Under the pieces are notes generated by a model, which saw only the letters and a list, made by a program, of their open reading frames with translations, ran no database searches and was not told the origin of the DNA. A program made the translations under genes and the position numbers. 17,904 bases of DNA from positions 1-17,904 of the forward strand of contig JAYTKJ010000557.1 in assembly GCA_043730365.1 (NCBI GenBank), in the 5' to 3' direction. Positions 8,769 through 17,400 of the stretch are shown here, piece by piece (the stretch's first letter is position 1; every line of letters starts with the position of its first letter). This DNA is from VFZP01 sp043730365 (GTDB lineage Bacteria > Acidobacteriota > Terriglobia > Bryobacterales > Bryobacteraceae).

Positions 8769-9589
8769 CATGGCCGTTCACCGCGCTCGATCCTGGCGGA
8801 GATTTCATCGATCACCGGGAGCAGGGCAGCCACCGAGTCGATCACATAGTGAGCCCCTAGCGCTCGGAACTTCGCTTCGGCCTGCCCGTATCGCTCGGCG
8901 CGGCGATCGGCCGTCAGCGCATCCCACTGCGCGCGCGAAAGCCCGATCTCATTCCCCGTTGATACCACGGAGACTGCCCAAGTGCCGGCGTTCAGAGCTT
9001 CCGCAATATCCGCCGGAGTATCGCCCACTTTGACAAACGAACTCAACGGGAAGACGCCCAGTTGCCTCGCCGCGTGATAGATCATCCAGGGGGCGGGCCG
9101 GCCTCCGCCCACCAGATCGGGAGTCACCCAGCACTCGGGTTCATAGCCTTGCGCGGCGGCCGCTGCCTTCAACTCGGTCATCATCGCCGACTCGAAGCCT
9201 GTTGTGGAAGCCACGCGGATGGAATTGGCGCGCAGCGCGGCGGTTGTCTCCGGTACGCCCGGTAACAAATCAAAGTGCTGGCGCAGCACCTCGACTTGCA
9301 GCGGCCCGAACCCTGTGTACACGGCGTCGAGCGTCTGCTGGTCTGGCACGCAGCCATGGACTTGCTTCCACCGCTCGGCGACCATCGGATCCGACAGCAG
9401 CGCCCAGACGTGATCGCGCTTAGGCGTACCCATCGGCCGCCGTGCATCGGCTTCAGAAATCGTGACCCCGTGGCGAGCGAATAGTTCGACGAACGCCGCA
9501 ACTGGGCCTCGGCTGCCAAAGTCCATCACAGTTCCGGAAATGTCGAAGATGACGGCGCGCACGCCAGGAATTAGCAGTGTGGGTTGCAT
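8768..9589 (-). CDS. phnX: Phosphonoacetaldehyde hydrolase (phosphonatase)
   Basis: PhnX, a HAD-superfamily Mg enzyme, cleaves phosphonoacetaldehyde to acetaldehyde and phosphate through a Schiff base with a cap-domain lysine. Numbering from the ATG at 9589 (273 aa, normal length): nucleophile Asp16 in AVIFDISGT; the Schiff-base Lys57 in RRPMGTPKRDHV; STTG (128-131); GGGRPAPWM with Arg164; and VGDTPADIAEALNAG with Asp190 and Asp194 as metal ligands. The PMG--K-DH signature separates true PhnX from other HAD phosphatases. Position 18 is Ser where Bacillus PhnX has Ala (DWAGT). An in-frame TTG at 9598 overlapping the dehydrogenase stop is an alternative start. It sits between the dehydrogenase and the HD oxygenase. 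No PhnW transaminase is visible to supply its substrate. Confidence 0.93.
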   Translation of the reverse strand: MQPTLLIPGVRAVIFDISGTVMDFGSRGPVAAFVELFARHGVTISEADARRPMGTPKRDHVWALLSDPMVAERWKQVHGCVPDQQTLDAVYTGFGPLQVEVLRQHFDLLPGVPETTAALRANSIRVASTTGFESAMMTELKAAAAAQGYEPECWVTPDLVGGGRPAPWMIYHAARQLGVFPLSSFVKVGDTPADIAEALNAGTWAVSVVSTGNEIGLSRAQWDALTADRRAERYGQAEAKFRALGAHYVIDSVAALLPVIDEISARIERGERP

Positions 9590-9594
9590 GAGGA

Positions 9595-10674
9595 TCAAAG
9601 AGGTACGACCGAGACCCGAGGCGGCCGCTCGCGTTCGGCGAAAGCGATGGCGGTGTTGATGTCGCTGAGCGCGAAACTGGCGCCGACGAGTTCTCGAAAA
9701 GGGTACCGTTCGCAGGCTACGGCGAGAAAACGCAAGGCAGCGTCGAGGTCTTCGGGGTTGTAGTTGTAGATGCCGGTCAGCTTCAGCATCCGGCGGACCA
9801 AACGGTCGGCTGGCAACTGCAGCGGGCGTGTTGGAAACACTGCACCGGCCATGACCAGATGCCCTCCGGGCCGGAGCCAGTCAGTAGCCGATTCGGTAGC
9901 CTCCGGCGCTCCGGAAAACTCCAGCGCGAGATCGGCGCCGCGCCCTCCCGTAGCGGCCATGATCGACGTGTGTAGATCAGCCTCTGGCGCTTCCATCCAA
10001 GTGGCGCCGAAGCGCTGTGCCGTTTCGCGGCGCACCGGGTCCGGCTCTACTACCATCACTTGTGCCGCTCCGCCTTCCCGTACCATGGCACACGCCGTCA
10101 GGCCGAGCATGCCCGCGCCGATGATGACGACGTTCTGCCCGGAAACTGAGCCACAATACCGCAGCACGGCGGCCACCGTAGCGGTGGCGCAGTTGGCAGG
10201 CGCGGCTACGCAGTCCGGAATCTGCGGAGGAACAGGGAAGATCGCCGACCCCGCCGGCAGCAAACAAAACTCGGCGTACGCACCCGACAGGTCATGCCCG
10301 GTTCCGGTACGCTCGTGTCCGAACTTGAAGAGCCGCTCGCACTGCGAACGCAAGCCGCGCTGGCAGTAGTAGCAGAGGCCGCAACTCCACACCATCGACC
10401 ACGTGACGCGCTCGCCTTCGGACAGTGGCCGTCCGTGAAAGTCCCGCACGGGCTCACCCGGCGGCAGCGCCGCCACATCACCCACCATCTCATGCCCCAA
10501 CACGCTCGGCGCTGGACAACTGCGCCGCCCGCCGATACTATGAAGGTCACTGCCGCAGATGGTGGCGCAGCGTATGCGCACAAGTACCTCGCCCGCGCCG
10601 GGCTCAGGCAACAGAAAATTCTCCATCGCCAACGGACGGCCCGGCGCGTGAAACACGGCTGCTTGCGATTTCAT
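9595..10674 (-). CDS. Zinc alcohol dehydrogenase associated with phosphonate catabolism (TIGR03366-like)
   Basis: This is a medium-chain NAD(P)-dependent alcohol dehydrogenase of about 359 residues from the ATG at 10674. An in-frame GTG at 10680 is possible, but GAGAG lies 5 nt before the ATG. Catalytic zinc residues are visible as C40 in ICGSDLH and H61-E62 in LGHEMVG; the structural zinc site is C98, C101, C104 and C112. The Rossmann GAGMLG is at 186-191. The family is known mainly through its recurrent place in phosphonate operons; its substrate is not established to my knowledge. Here it could interconvert acetaldehyde released by PhnX with ethanol, or act on a hydroxyalkyl phosphonate. 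It lies 16 nt after the FAD oxidoreductase and 5 nt before phnX, inside the tightly packed operon. Confidence 0.87.
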   Translation of the reverse strand: MKSQAAVFHAPGRPLAMENFLLPEPGAGEVLVRIRCATICGSDLHSIGGRRSCPAPSVLGHEMVGDVAALPPGEPVRDFHGRPLSEGERVTWSMVWSCGLCYYCQRGLRSQCERLFKFGHERTGTGHDLSGAYAEFCLLPAGSAIFPVPPQIPDCVAAPANCATATVAAVLRYCGSVSGQNVVIIGAGMLGLTACAMVREGGAAQVMVVEPDPVRRETAQRFGATWMEAPEADLHTSIMAATGGRGADLALEFSGAPEATESATDWLRPGGHLVMAGAVFPTRPLQLPADRLVRRMLKLTGIYNYNPEDLDAALRFLAVACERYPFRELVGASFALSDINTAIAFAERERPPRVSVVPL

Positions 10675-10690
10675 TGCCACTCTCTCACTG

Positions 10691-11827
10691 TTACTTGCCG
10701 ATGCGCCGCCACGTATCGGCGCCTAGCCCGAACGACAACGTCATGCCCGCGCCGCCAAGCGCCGTCACGACGGTCACGCCCGGAGATGGTTCGAATCGAA
10801 CAAAGGGCTGATCGGGGTGCTTGGCGTAGACTCCATACCAGCGCTGCGCGATCGTTTCCACGGGCAACTTCAGGAACGAGCGCAGGTAGCCGATGATCAG
10901 GCCGTCAATCTCCTCGCGGTTGAAGATGTCCACCTCATTGCCGTACTCATGGGAATCGCCAATCGTGATCTCGAGCTCGGGCGTCTGTGACGCCATCACG
11001 TGAATTCCCCATTTGTCGAATTGCGGAGATTCAGTGCCGACTCTCCGGCTTAAAGCGGCGAGTGTGGAGCAAAGTTGAAAGGAAGGGTAGAACCTGAGAG
11101 TGAGCCCACCGGCCAGTGCCGGGCCCAATTGCCACCCGTCCGGCTGCGGGACGGTCCGCATCATCTGCAGCTTACAGCGAACAATGCCGGACTCGAGGAA
11201 ATGTTCAGGATAGAGCGTTTCAAAGTCATCGCCGGAACAAACCATAGCTTGCTCCACTTGCCATGTTTCGTCAAGCGTGCGGACGATCGGGAGATCGATG
11301 CCGCGCACGGTATGGCCGTAACGCAAGTCCACGCCGTGGCGGGCCGCCAGCCAATCAGGCAAGGTTGCAATGACCTGCCGCGGGTCGACCGTTAGTTCCG
11401 TCTCGCTCCACAACGCACCCTGGAGTCCTGAAGACACCAGAGCTGGCGATTTACTCAGTGCCTCGGCGGGAGTGAGCCACGAGCAACGATATCCGACGGC
11501 AGGTCCGCGCTCGGCAAACTCTTGGGCGACGGCCCGTTCGTCGTCACGATGGGCCAAGTGCAGGGAGCCCGTGTCCAAGAACGGCAGGCCCGACTGCGTC
11601 AGCACCTCACGCCAGATCCCGGCGCTTTCAAGGGCCATCTCCAGGCGCGGCCCGGCGGGTTGTCCAATCGGCCAGATCAAGCCGAAGTTACGGACCGACG
11701 CTCCAGAAGCCCGGGCGTTCCTCTCAAACAACACTACACGCTTGCCTGCCGAAGCAGCGGCGTAGGCGTGCGCGAGTCCAACGATGCCTCCACCTACCAC
11801 CGCGACATCGGCACTTCTTTCGGTCAT
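10691..11827 (-). CDS. FAD-dependent amine oxidoreductase of phosphonate operons (TIGR03364/PbfC-like)
   Basis: This is a DAO-fold flavoprotein of 378 residues. The Rossmann VVGGGIVGLAHAYAAA (10-25), E35 for the FAD ribose and the family-typical RASGASVRNFGLIWPIGQ (39-56) point to the TIGR03364 family, which co-occurs with phosphonatase genes. The C-terminal GGAGMT (358-363) closes the FAD site. From memory, related PbfC enzymes oxidise aminoethylphosphonate and its N-methyl form to phosphonoacetaldehyde; that would feed PhnX directly. The ATG at 11827 is chosen because it overlaps the transporter stop as ATGA and has GGAG 6 nt upstream; the frame is open much further upstream, but inside the transporter gene. 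The family call is solid; the substrate is inferred. Confidence 0.88.
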   Translation of the reverse strand: MTERSADVAVVGGGIVGLAHAYAAASAGKRVVLFERNARASGASVRNFGLIWPIGQPAGPRLEMALESAGIWREVLTQSGLPFLDTGSLHLAHRDDERAVAQEFAERGPAVGYRCSWLTPAEALSKSPALVSSGLQGALWSETELTVDPRQVIATLPDWLAARHGVDLRYGHTVRGIDLPIVRTLDETWQVEQAMVCSGDDFETLYPEHFLESGIVRCKLQMMRTVPQPDGWQLGPALAGGLTLRFYPSFQLCSTLAALSRRVGTESPQFDKWGIHVMASQTPELEITIGDSHEYGNEVDIFNREEIDGLIIGYLRSFLKLPVETIAQRWYGVYAKHPDQPFVRFEPSPGVTVVTALGGAGMTLSFGLGADTWRRIGK

Positions 11828-12984
11828 CTTGTTCTCCATTGCGTGGCCAACGCGGCAGCGCCGAGCAAGGCGGCAATGCTGAGTGCAGCAAACAGAGCAT
11901 CCCAGCCAAACCTGCTTGAAACCATCGCCACCAAATACGGTGATACCACCTGCCCGACCGAGCCCACACCGTTGACGAACCCCGCGGCGCGGCCAGTCGC
12001 GCCCGGCGGCACGGCTTCTTGTGTGCCCACTCCCGCCATCAGCACGTCTGGTCCGAAAGTGAATGCGCCCATCAACGAAATCGCGGTGAGATTGCTCAGT
12101 GTGCCGATCCGGCTGACGAATGGATAGGCCAGACACAACACCGCCAGGCCGGCCATCATGATCGCGGCCACCGGGAAACGAGAATTGCGTCCGAAGCGAT
12201 CTGATGCGTATCCCGCCAGTAGCACTCCGCCGAAGCCGACAAATTCAAACGCCGAAGAAGCATAGCCGGCCTGGACGGGCCCGTAGCGCAACTGCTCCGT
12301 CATGTAAAGGGGCAGCCAGAATAAAAATGAGTAGCGCGCCAGTTTCACGCAGAAGTACATGGCCGCAATCGCGAGCAACGGCCGGGTGAGAGTGAGCGGA
12401 ACCAGCGCGGCTTCACGCTCTGTCTCGCCTTCCGCGGTGAGCGAGTGACCACGGTCGCGCGCCAGGATCCCAAATCCCAGGCCGATGAGCGCGAGAAAAA
12501 TAGCGGGCGCCCAGGCACCGCGGCGCCAACCGCCTGCGCTAACGCTGGCCGCCAGATTGGTAGCGAGAAATCCGCCCACCACCAAATGGGTTCCCCACCA
12601 GGCCATCACGACGCTCCGGTTGACGGCGGGGAACCAATCCCGGGCCAGCTTGAGAACTCCCGGCCAGCCGGCGGCCTGCGCGATGCCGTTCACTCCTTGC
12701 GAGATCACCAGCGGAAAGCCCGTACCGGTCAACGTGGAGCAAGCCGCCGAAACCAGCGCGCCACCCATCACGACAACGCGCGAACCGACGCGGTCCGTCA
12801 TCTGCCCCATTCCGAATTGCCCGCAGGCATAGGCGACGCTATAGACGAACAGCACATGCGCCAGGGCTTCGGAACTATAGCCTTGCTCGGTCTTCAGATA
12901 GGGCATCAGCACGCTGAAGTTCTTGCGGCACAGATAGTAACCGCAATAGGCGATCCAGGTAAATGCGAAGATGCGCGGGAACAC
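11824..12984 (-). CDS. OPA-family MFS transporter, probable organophosphonate:phosphate exchanger
   Basis: This 386-residue hydrophobic membrane protein of the major facilitator superfamily matches the organophosphate:phosphate antiporters (GlpT/UhpT/UhpC). YYLCRKNFSVLMPYL (16-30) aligns with GlpT YYLVRKNFALAMPYL. R20 corresponds to GlpT Arg45, and R217 in ARYSFLFWLPLYM corresponds to GlpT Arg269, so both phosphate-binding arginines remain. The loop motif NGIAQAAGWPGVLKLARDWF is at 99-118. As first gene of the phosphonate operon it probably brings aminoethylphosphonate-like substrates into the cytoplasm, perhaps in exchange for phosphate. The start is a GTG at 12984, just before the first helix; the stop overlaps the next gene. 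Substrate is inferred from context. Confidence 0.88.
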   Translation of the reverse strand: MFPRIFAFTWIAYCGYYLCRKNFSVLMPYLKTEQGYSSEALAHVLFVYSVAYACGQFGMGQMTDRVGSRVVVMGGALVSAACSTLTGTGFPLVISQGVNGIAQAAGWPGVLKLARDWFPAVNRSVVMAWWGTHLVVGGFLATNLAASVSAGGWRRGAWAPAIFLALIGLGFGILARDRGHSLTAEGETEREAALVPLTLTRPLLAIAAMYFCVKLARYSFLFWLPLYMTEQLRYGPVQAGYASSAFEFVGFGGVLLAGYASDRFGRNSRFPVAAIMMAGLAVLCLAYPFVSRIGTLSNLTAISLMGAFTFGPDVLMAGVGTQEAVPPGATGRAAGFVNGVGSVGQVVSPYLVAMVSSRFGWDALFAALSIAALLGAAALATQWRTR

Positions 12985-13011
12985 AGGTTCCCGTTACTCT
13001 AGCGGTTGATT

Positions 13012-13029
13012 GTGTCGAGGAAATGACAG
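13012..13029 (-). promoter_or_regulatory. Candidate Pho box upstream of the phosphonate operon
   Basis: On the minus strand the site reads CTGTCAT-TTCC-TCGACAC, two 7-bp units with a 4-bp spacer. The first is identical to the E. coli half-site and the second matches CTGTCAC at 4 of 7. Ten bases downstream is TAGAGT, a possible -10 at the spacing used by PhoB-activated promoters. It lies 27 bp before the GTG at 12984. With that -10 the leader would be only a few bases, which counts against it. A single by-eye match. Confidence 0.35.
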
Positions 13030-13052
13030 CGCGGGTGCGTTTGGCTCGAGAC

Positions 13053-14333
13053 TTATTGGACGTGCAGGCTGCCCGAGCGCAAGTCAATGGTGGTGACGAG
13101 CCGCCGGAGCACGGGAAACCCGACGAAACCGTCGATCTGCACGCCGAACGACTCGCTGACCGGCGACAAGTCGGTAGTGATCGCTTCGCGCAGCAACGCG
13201 CGGCGGCCTCCGGGAAACTCAATCCGCATCGGGCGCAGAACTTCATTTGCGGCAGTGAAACCCGAGAGCCCTTGAAGCGAAATCTGGCGGATCGCGACGG
13301 CCGGCTCCCGCGTCTGCTGCACCATCGAGTATGCCGCGCCGGAGTCCAGCACGAAATGGGCGAGAGGGCCCGCCTCCACCTGGACTGGCGCAATCAGCAG
13401 GTGTCTGGATTGCAGGAGAGTGCGGCCGCTGCGGAGCCCGGAAGCTCCGGTTTCGTAACGGGACCAGGGACGCTCCCCTTCGGCCTCGGCGGGCTCGGAA
13501 TCGGGAAACGGAGTCAACCGCAGCAAACTACTCTTGCCGTCAAGTGTGATCAGAAACTGGCGAAAAAGATCGAGCCCGATCAGCCCGTCCAGTTCGGCGG
13601 GAAACTCATGGCTGGTCGCCGCCACGATCACGTTGGCGAAGGAGATCTCACCGGCACGTACCGATTCAGCCAGCAGGAGTTCGGCGCGGCGCGCCCTTCC
13701 CTCTCCGAAGCCTCCAAGTTCGGTTTCGCCGAGCCGTTCAAGCCTTGCCAGGCGGGCGCTCGAAGGCGTGACCAGGAGTCCGCGGGCGCCAGTGTCGAGC
13801 ATCATGCGAAGCGGGCGGGAACCGTTGAGTTGAATACTGACCAACCAGCCCGCAGCGCGGCCTTCTCGAGAGTATGCAACTGGCATCCGCAACTTGTATT
13901 CGGTGTACGGGGTCTCAAGCCGGTTGACCGCCCGGCCACCAAGCTGTTCCAGCAGTGCCAGGCGGCGCTGGGACACTTCATGAGAGCCGCTCAGTTGCAG
14001 CAGCCGGCGCAGCAACGCTGTTTCTAGCGCGCGATCCGGCGTGGTAGCGGCGTATGTTACCAGCACATCAGCATCATCCGGCGACGCCGCGAAGGCCTCC
14101 GAAAAATGCCGGAGCGCACTCGCCCGATCAAACGCCAGGAGATGCAAACGGCCCATGGCCAAGTGGGCGCCGGCTTTGGTTGATTGTGACTGTGCGGCCT
14201 GCTGAAGAATCGGAAGCGCGGTGTCAAAATCCACGCGGGAGAGTGCCGCCAGCCCGGCAGGGAGTCCTTCCGGCGCGGCCGCAGGCGAAAGGCTTGACAA
14301 CAACAGGATTCCTAACCCGAGTGGCCAGATCAT
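13053..14333 (-). CDS. Exported TPR protein with two retropepsin-like aspartyl protease lobes
   Basis: The 426-residue protein starts with a signal peptide (MIWPLGLGILLLSSLSPAAA). Residues 28-130 form TPR-like helical repeats (FDTALPILQQAA; AGAHLAMGRLHLLAFDRASALRHFSEAFAASPDDADVLVTYA). Two lobes of retroviral/pepsin-like aspartyl protease fold follow. Each has a catalytic-type triad and the downstream hydrophobic-Gly motif: LDTGARG with DTG at 180-182 and LDGLIGLD at 248-255; LDSGAAY with DSG at 330-332 and DGFVGF at 401-406. A single chain could thus form a pseudo-dimeric active site with both aspartates. The location is probably periplasmic or membrane-attached. It is 68 bp upstream of the phosphonate transporter on the same strand, but the Pho-box candidate between them suggests a separate unit. 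Its substrate is unknown. Confidence 0.8.
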   Translation of the reverse strand: MIWPLGLGILLLSSLSPAAAPEGLPAGLAALSRVDFDTALPILQQAAQSQSTKAGAHLAMGRLHLLAFDRASALRHFSEAFAASPDDADVLVTYAATTPDRALETALLRRLLQLSGSHEVSQRRLALLEQLGGRAVNRLETPYTEYKLRMPVAYSREGRAAGWLVSIQLNGSRPLRMMLDTGARGLLVTPSSARLARLERLGETELGGFGEGRARRAELLLAESVRAGEISFANVIVAATSHEFPAELDGLIGLDLFRQFLITLDGKSSLLRLTPFPDSEPAEAEGERPWSRYETGASGLRSGRTLLQSRHLLIAPVQVEAGPLAHFVLDSGAAYSMVQQTREPAVAIRQISLQGLSGFTAANEVLRPMRIEFPGGRRALLREAITTDLSPVSESFGVQIDGFVGFPVLRRLVTTIDLRSGSLHVQ

Positions 14334-14335
14334 GC

Positions 14336-14363
14336 TTGCACTTTATTTCATTTCGGCTACAAA
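14336..14363 (+). promoter_or_regulatory. Possible sigma70-type promoter for the second receptor
   Basis: TTGCAC (14336-14341) and TACAAA (14358-14363) are separated by 16 bp in a locally AT-rich stretch, unusual for this GC-rich window. The leader to the ATG at 14455 would be about 85 nt. The first bases lie just upstream of the divergent protease start, so the stretch may serve both genes. Confidence 0.3.
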
Positions 14364-14454
14364 TACAAATCTAAATTGTTACAACGGGCCTGTTGACCAG
14401 ACTTTCATCTTCCAGGCACGCGCCGTTGACATAGCTGCCGTATCGTCGGTAACC

Positions 14455-17400
14455 ATGATTCGCAATATGACCTTCAGGATTTTCTTCGGATTTCTACTCC
14501 TCGGCGTGCCGGTTCTGTTGGCACAATCGGAGAACGCCGAAATTCTGGGCTCGGTGGTGGACTCCTCCGGCGGTTCGGTGGCTGGAGCGAAGTTGACTCT
14601 CAAGGACCGCAACACCAACTTCGAGCGCACCACCATTTCCAATGAACAAGGAGTCTATGCCTTTCCCTCGCTACGGATCGGTAGCTACGAAGTGCGCGCA
14701 GAACAAAGCGGTTTCCGGCCGGCTTCGTCAGTGGTACCGCAACTTCGGGTCGCCGACCGCGTTCGTGTGGACCTGGTGCTGCAGCCGGGCGACGTGGCCA
14801 GCGAAGTGACCGTGCAGAGCGAGGTGACCGGTCAACTGGAAACCGAAACGAGTTCACGCGGCCAGATCATCGCGAGTGAGCAGATTCGCGAGTTGCCGCT
14901 GAATCGCCGTGACTATACGCAACTCGTTCTGTTGGCGCCAGGCACGGTTACCCAGCCTGGCCGGCGTATCGGCGGGGCCATCAACGTGAACGGCAACCGC
15001 GCGCTGCAGAACAATTTCCTCCTCGATGGGGTCGACAACAACTCGAACGCCACCAGCTTTCGTGGCGAACGGGTGGACGTGATTCGCCCATCGGTAGATG
15101 CGGTGGCGGAATTCAAAGTGCAGACCAACGCCTTCTCGGCAGAGTTCGGCCGAAGCGCCGGTGGGGCTGTCAACGTGACGATCAAGAGCGGAACCAACCA
15201 GCTTCGCGGCACACTGTGGGAGTTTTTCCGCAACGACAGGCTCGACGCCAAGGGCTGGACGCCTACTGCCGACGGGCGTAAGCCGAAACTTCGCTACAAT
15301 CTGTTCGGCGCCAACCTGGGCGGACCGATCCGGCGTGACCGCACATTCTTTTTCGCCAACTACGAACGCGAGATGGAGCGGCAGGGCACCAGCTATATCA
15401 GCACGATGCCAACCGATGCGCTGATCCGAGGCGACTTCAACAATGTTCCGGTGGCGGGCGACCTGCGCATACAGCCGCGCGATCCATTGACGGTCACCGC
15501 CGCCAATCCCACCGGAACGCTGTTTCCGAACCTGGCCATTCCGCAATCACGCTGGGATAGCGTATCGCGCCGGATGGCCACGCTAGCCGAATTTCCGCGC
15601 GGGGTTACCGGTGCGGGCGTGCCCTTCGCCGGCTACTATCTGAGCACGGTGACGAACCGCACGAATGTCGACCGGCTCGATATGCGCCTGGACCACAATG
15701 TGACCGACAAGCTACGCATCTTCGGCCGCTACAGCTTCAGCGACCTCGAAACATTTCGTCCGGGACTGTTTCCTGGGCTGATCGAGGGCAGCTTCAACGA
15801 TGGCTTCGGCACCACCGCCACGCGCGGCCAGCATGGCGTCGCAGCAGGCACCTGGGTAGTCTCTCCGACCACGCTGGCGGAATTGCGGCTCGGCTATACG
15901 CGATTGGGCGCCAACGTATATCCGCCCAACTTTGGTTCGGCCGGCCCCACCGAACTAACCGGCATCCCGAACCTGCCGAGCGCTCCGGCCATCAACGGCG
16001 GTTGGCCCAAAATGATTCTCGACGGCATGAGTTCGTTCGGCCGGCACACGTCGACGCCACAGTTTCAGATCCCGAATGTTTATATCCTCGACAACACCTG
16101 GAACCTGCTGCGCGGAAAGCACGCGGTCCGGTTCGGCTACAACGTGCAGCACATCCAGACCGCGGTGATGGACGTGTCGGCGCTCATCGGCGTCTTCCGG
16201 TTCAATCGCAATCAGTTCTCCAATAATCCCTGGGCGGACTTTCTCCTCGGCATGCCGACGAGTCATTCGCAGACATCCTTCTCGGTTCTCTACAACCGGA
16301 AGTGGATCAACAGCGGATTCGTGCAGGACGATTTCAAGATTCGCCGCCACCTGACGCTGAACCTGGGCCTGCGCTATGAGTTCAGCACGCCGGTGACGGA
16401 AAAGTACAATCGGCTGGTGAACTTCAACCCGGCGACAGGTGAACGAACCTTCGGCAAGGACGGCGGCTTGTTCGAACGCGCGCTGGTGAGTGCGGATCGG
16501 CGCAACTTCGCTCCGCGCCTCGGCCTGGCCTGGACCGTGCAACCGAAGACGGTGGTGCGCAGCGCCTTCGGCATCTTCTACAATCACACCAACCGTCAGG
16601 GCCGCGAGGGCTTGCTGGGCATGAATGCGCCATATGTGGTGGATCTCACGCGCGTGCAGGGTATCCAGACGGCGAACCCGATCACGCTGCAGGGCGGCCC
16701 GCCGGCCGGTTTCCTCGCCAATGCCACGACAGTGGACCAGATCCAGCGCGGGAACGACCCGAATCTCCGCAATCCGTACGTGATGCAGTGGAACTTTACG
16801 CTGCAGCGCGAGTTGTTCAAGAGCTGGTTGTTTGAGGCCGGGTACGTGGGCAATCGGAGCGTGCAGAATACCCGATTCCTCAACGCCAATCAAGCGCTGA
16901 GAACCGGCAGTGCAGCTTCCCTGCAACAGCGGCGGCCCTTCCCTCAGTTTGCCGATATCCAATACATGGACTCGGGCGCCACCACCAGCTACAACAGCTT
17001 TCAGACTCGCGTGGAGCGGTCTTTCGCCAACGGCTTCTCCTTCCTGCACAGTTTCACCTACGGCCGCCTGCTGTCCAATTCCGGCAACTGGCTGGAAGGC
17101 TTCGCCTCGCCTCAGGACAGCCGGAATTATGCCGCTGAATGGGGCCTGGACCCGAGCCATGTCAAATGGAATTCGGTGGCCAACTGGGTCTACGCCGTGC
17201 CGGTCGGCCGCGGGAAGAAATGGGGATCGAGTTGGAACCGCGCCGCCGATGGCCTGCTCGGCGGGTGGGAGGTATCGGGTATCTGGACGCTACGGTCAGG
17301 CTTCCCGATTACGATCACATCGAGTTCGTGCGGCGATTGCAATATCGGTGGCGAGCGGACGCAGCGCGCCGATGTGGTGGCCGGACAAAGTTGGAAGCTC

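Noticed and set aside
11828..12136. 103-residue N-terminal extension of the FAD oxidoreductase
   Set aside because: It lies wholly inside the transporter gene in another frame, has no family resemblance, and the ATGA overlap with a Shine-Dalgarno marks 11827 as the start.
12445..14027. Long plus-strand frames across the transporter and the protease
   Set aside because: Both are antisense to genes with clear family motifs, and their compositions look like shadow translations.
14221..14454. Upstream in-frame extension of the second receptor
   Set aside because: It would bury the signal peptide about 78 residues inside the protein and overlap the divergent protease gene; the start at 14455 puts the signal peptide first.
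15955..17160. Long minus-strand open frame of about 400 codons
   Set aside because: It is antisense to the intact receptor and has no motif; long antisense frames are common in GC-rich genes.
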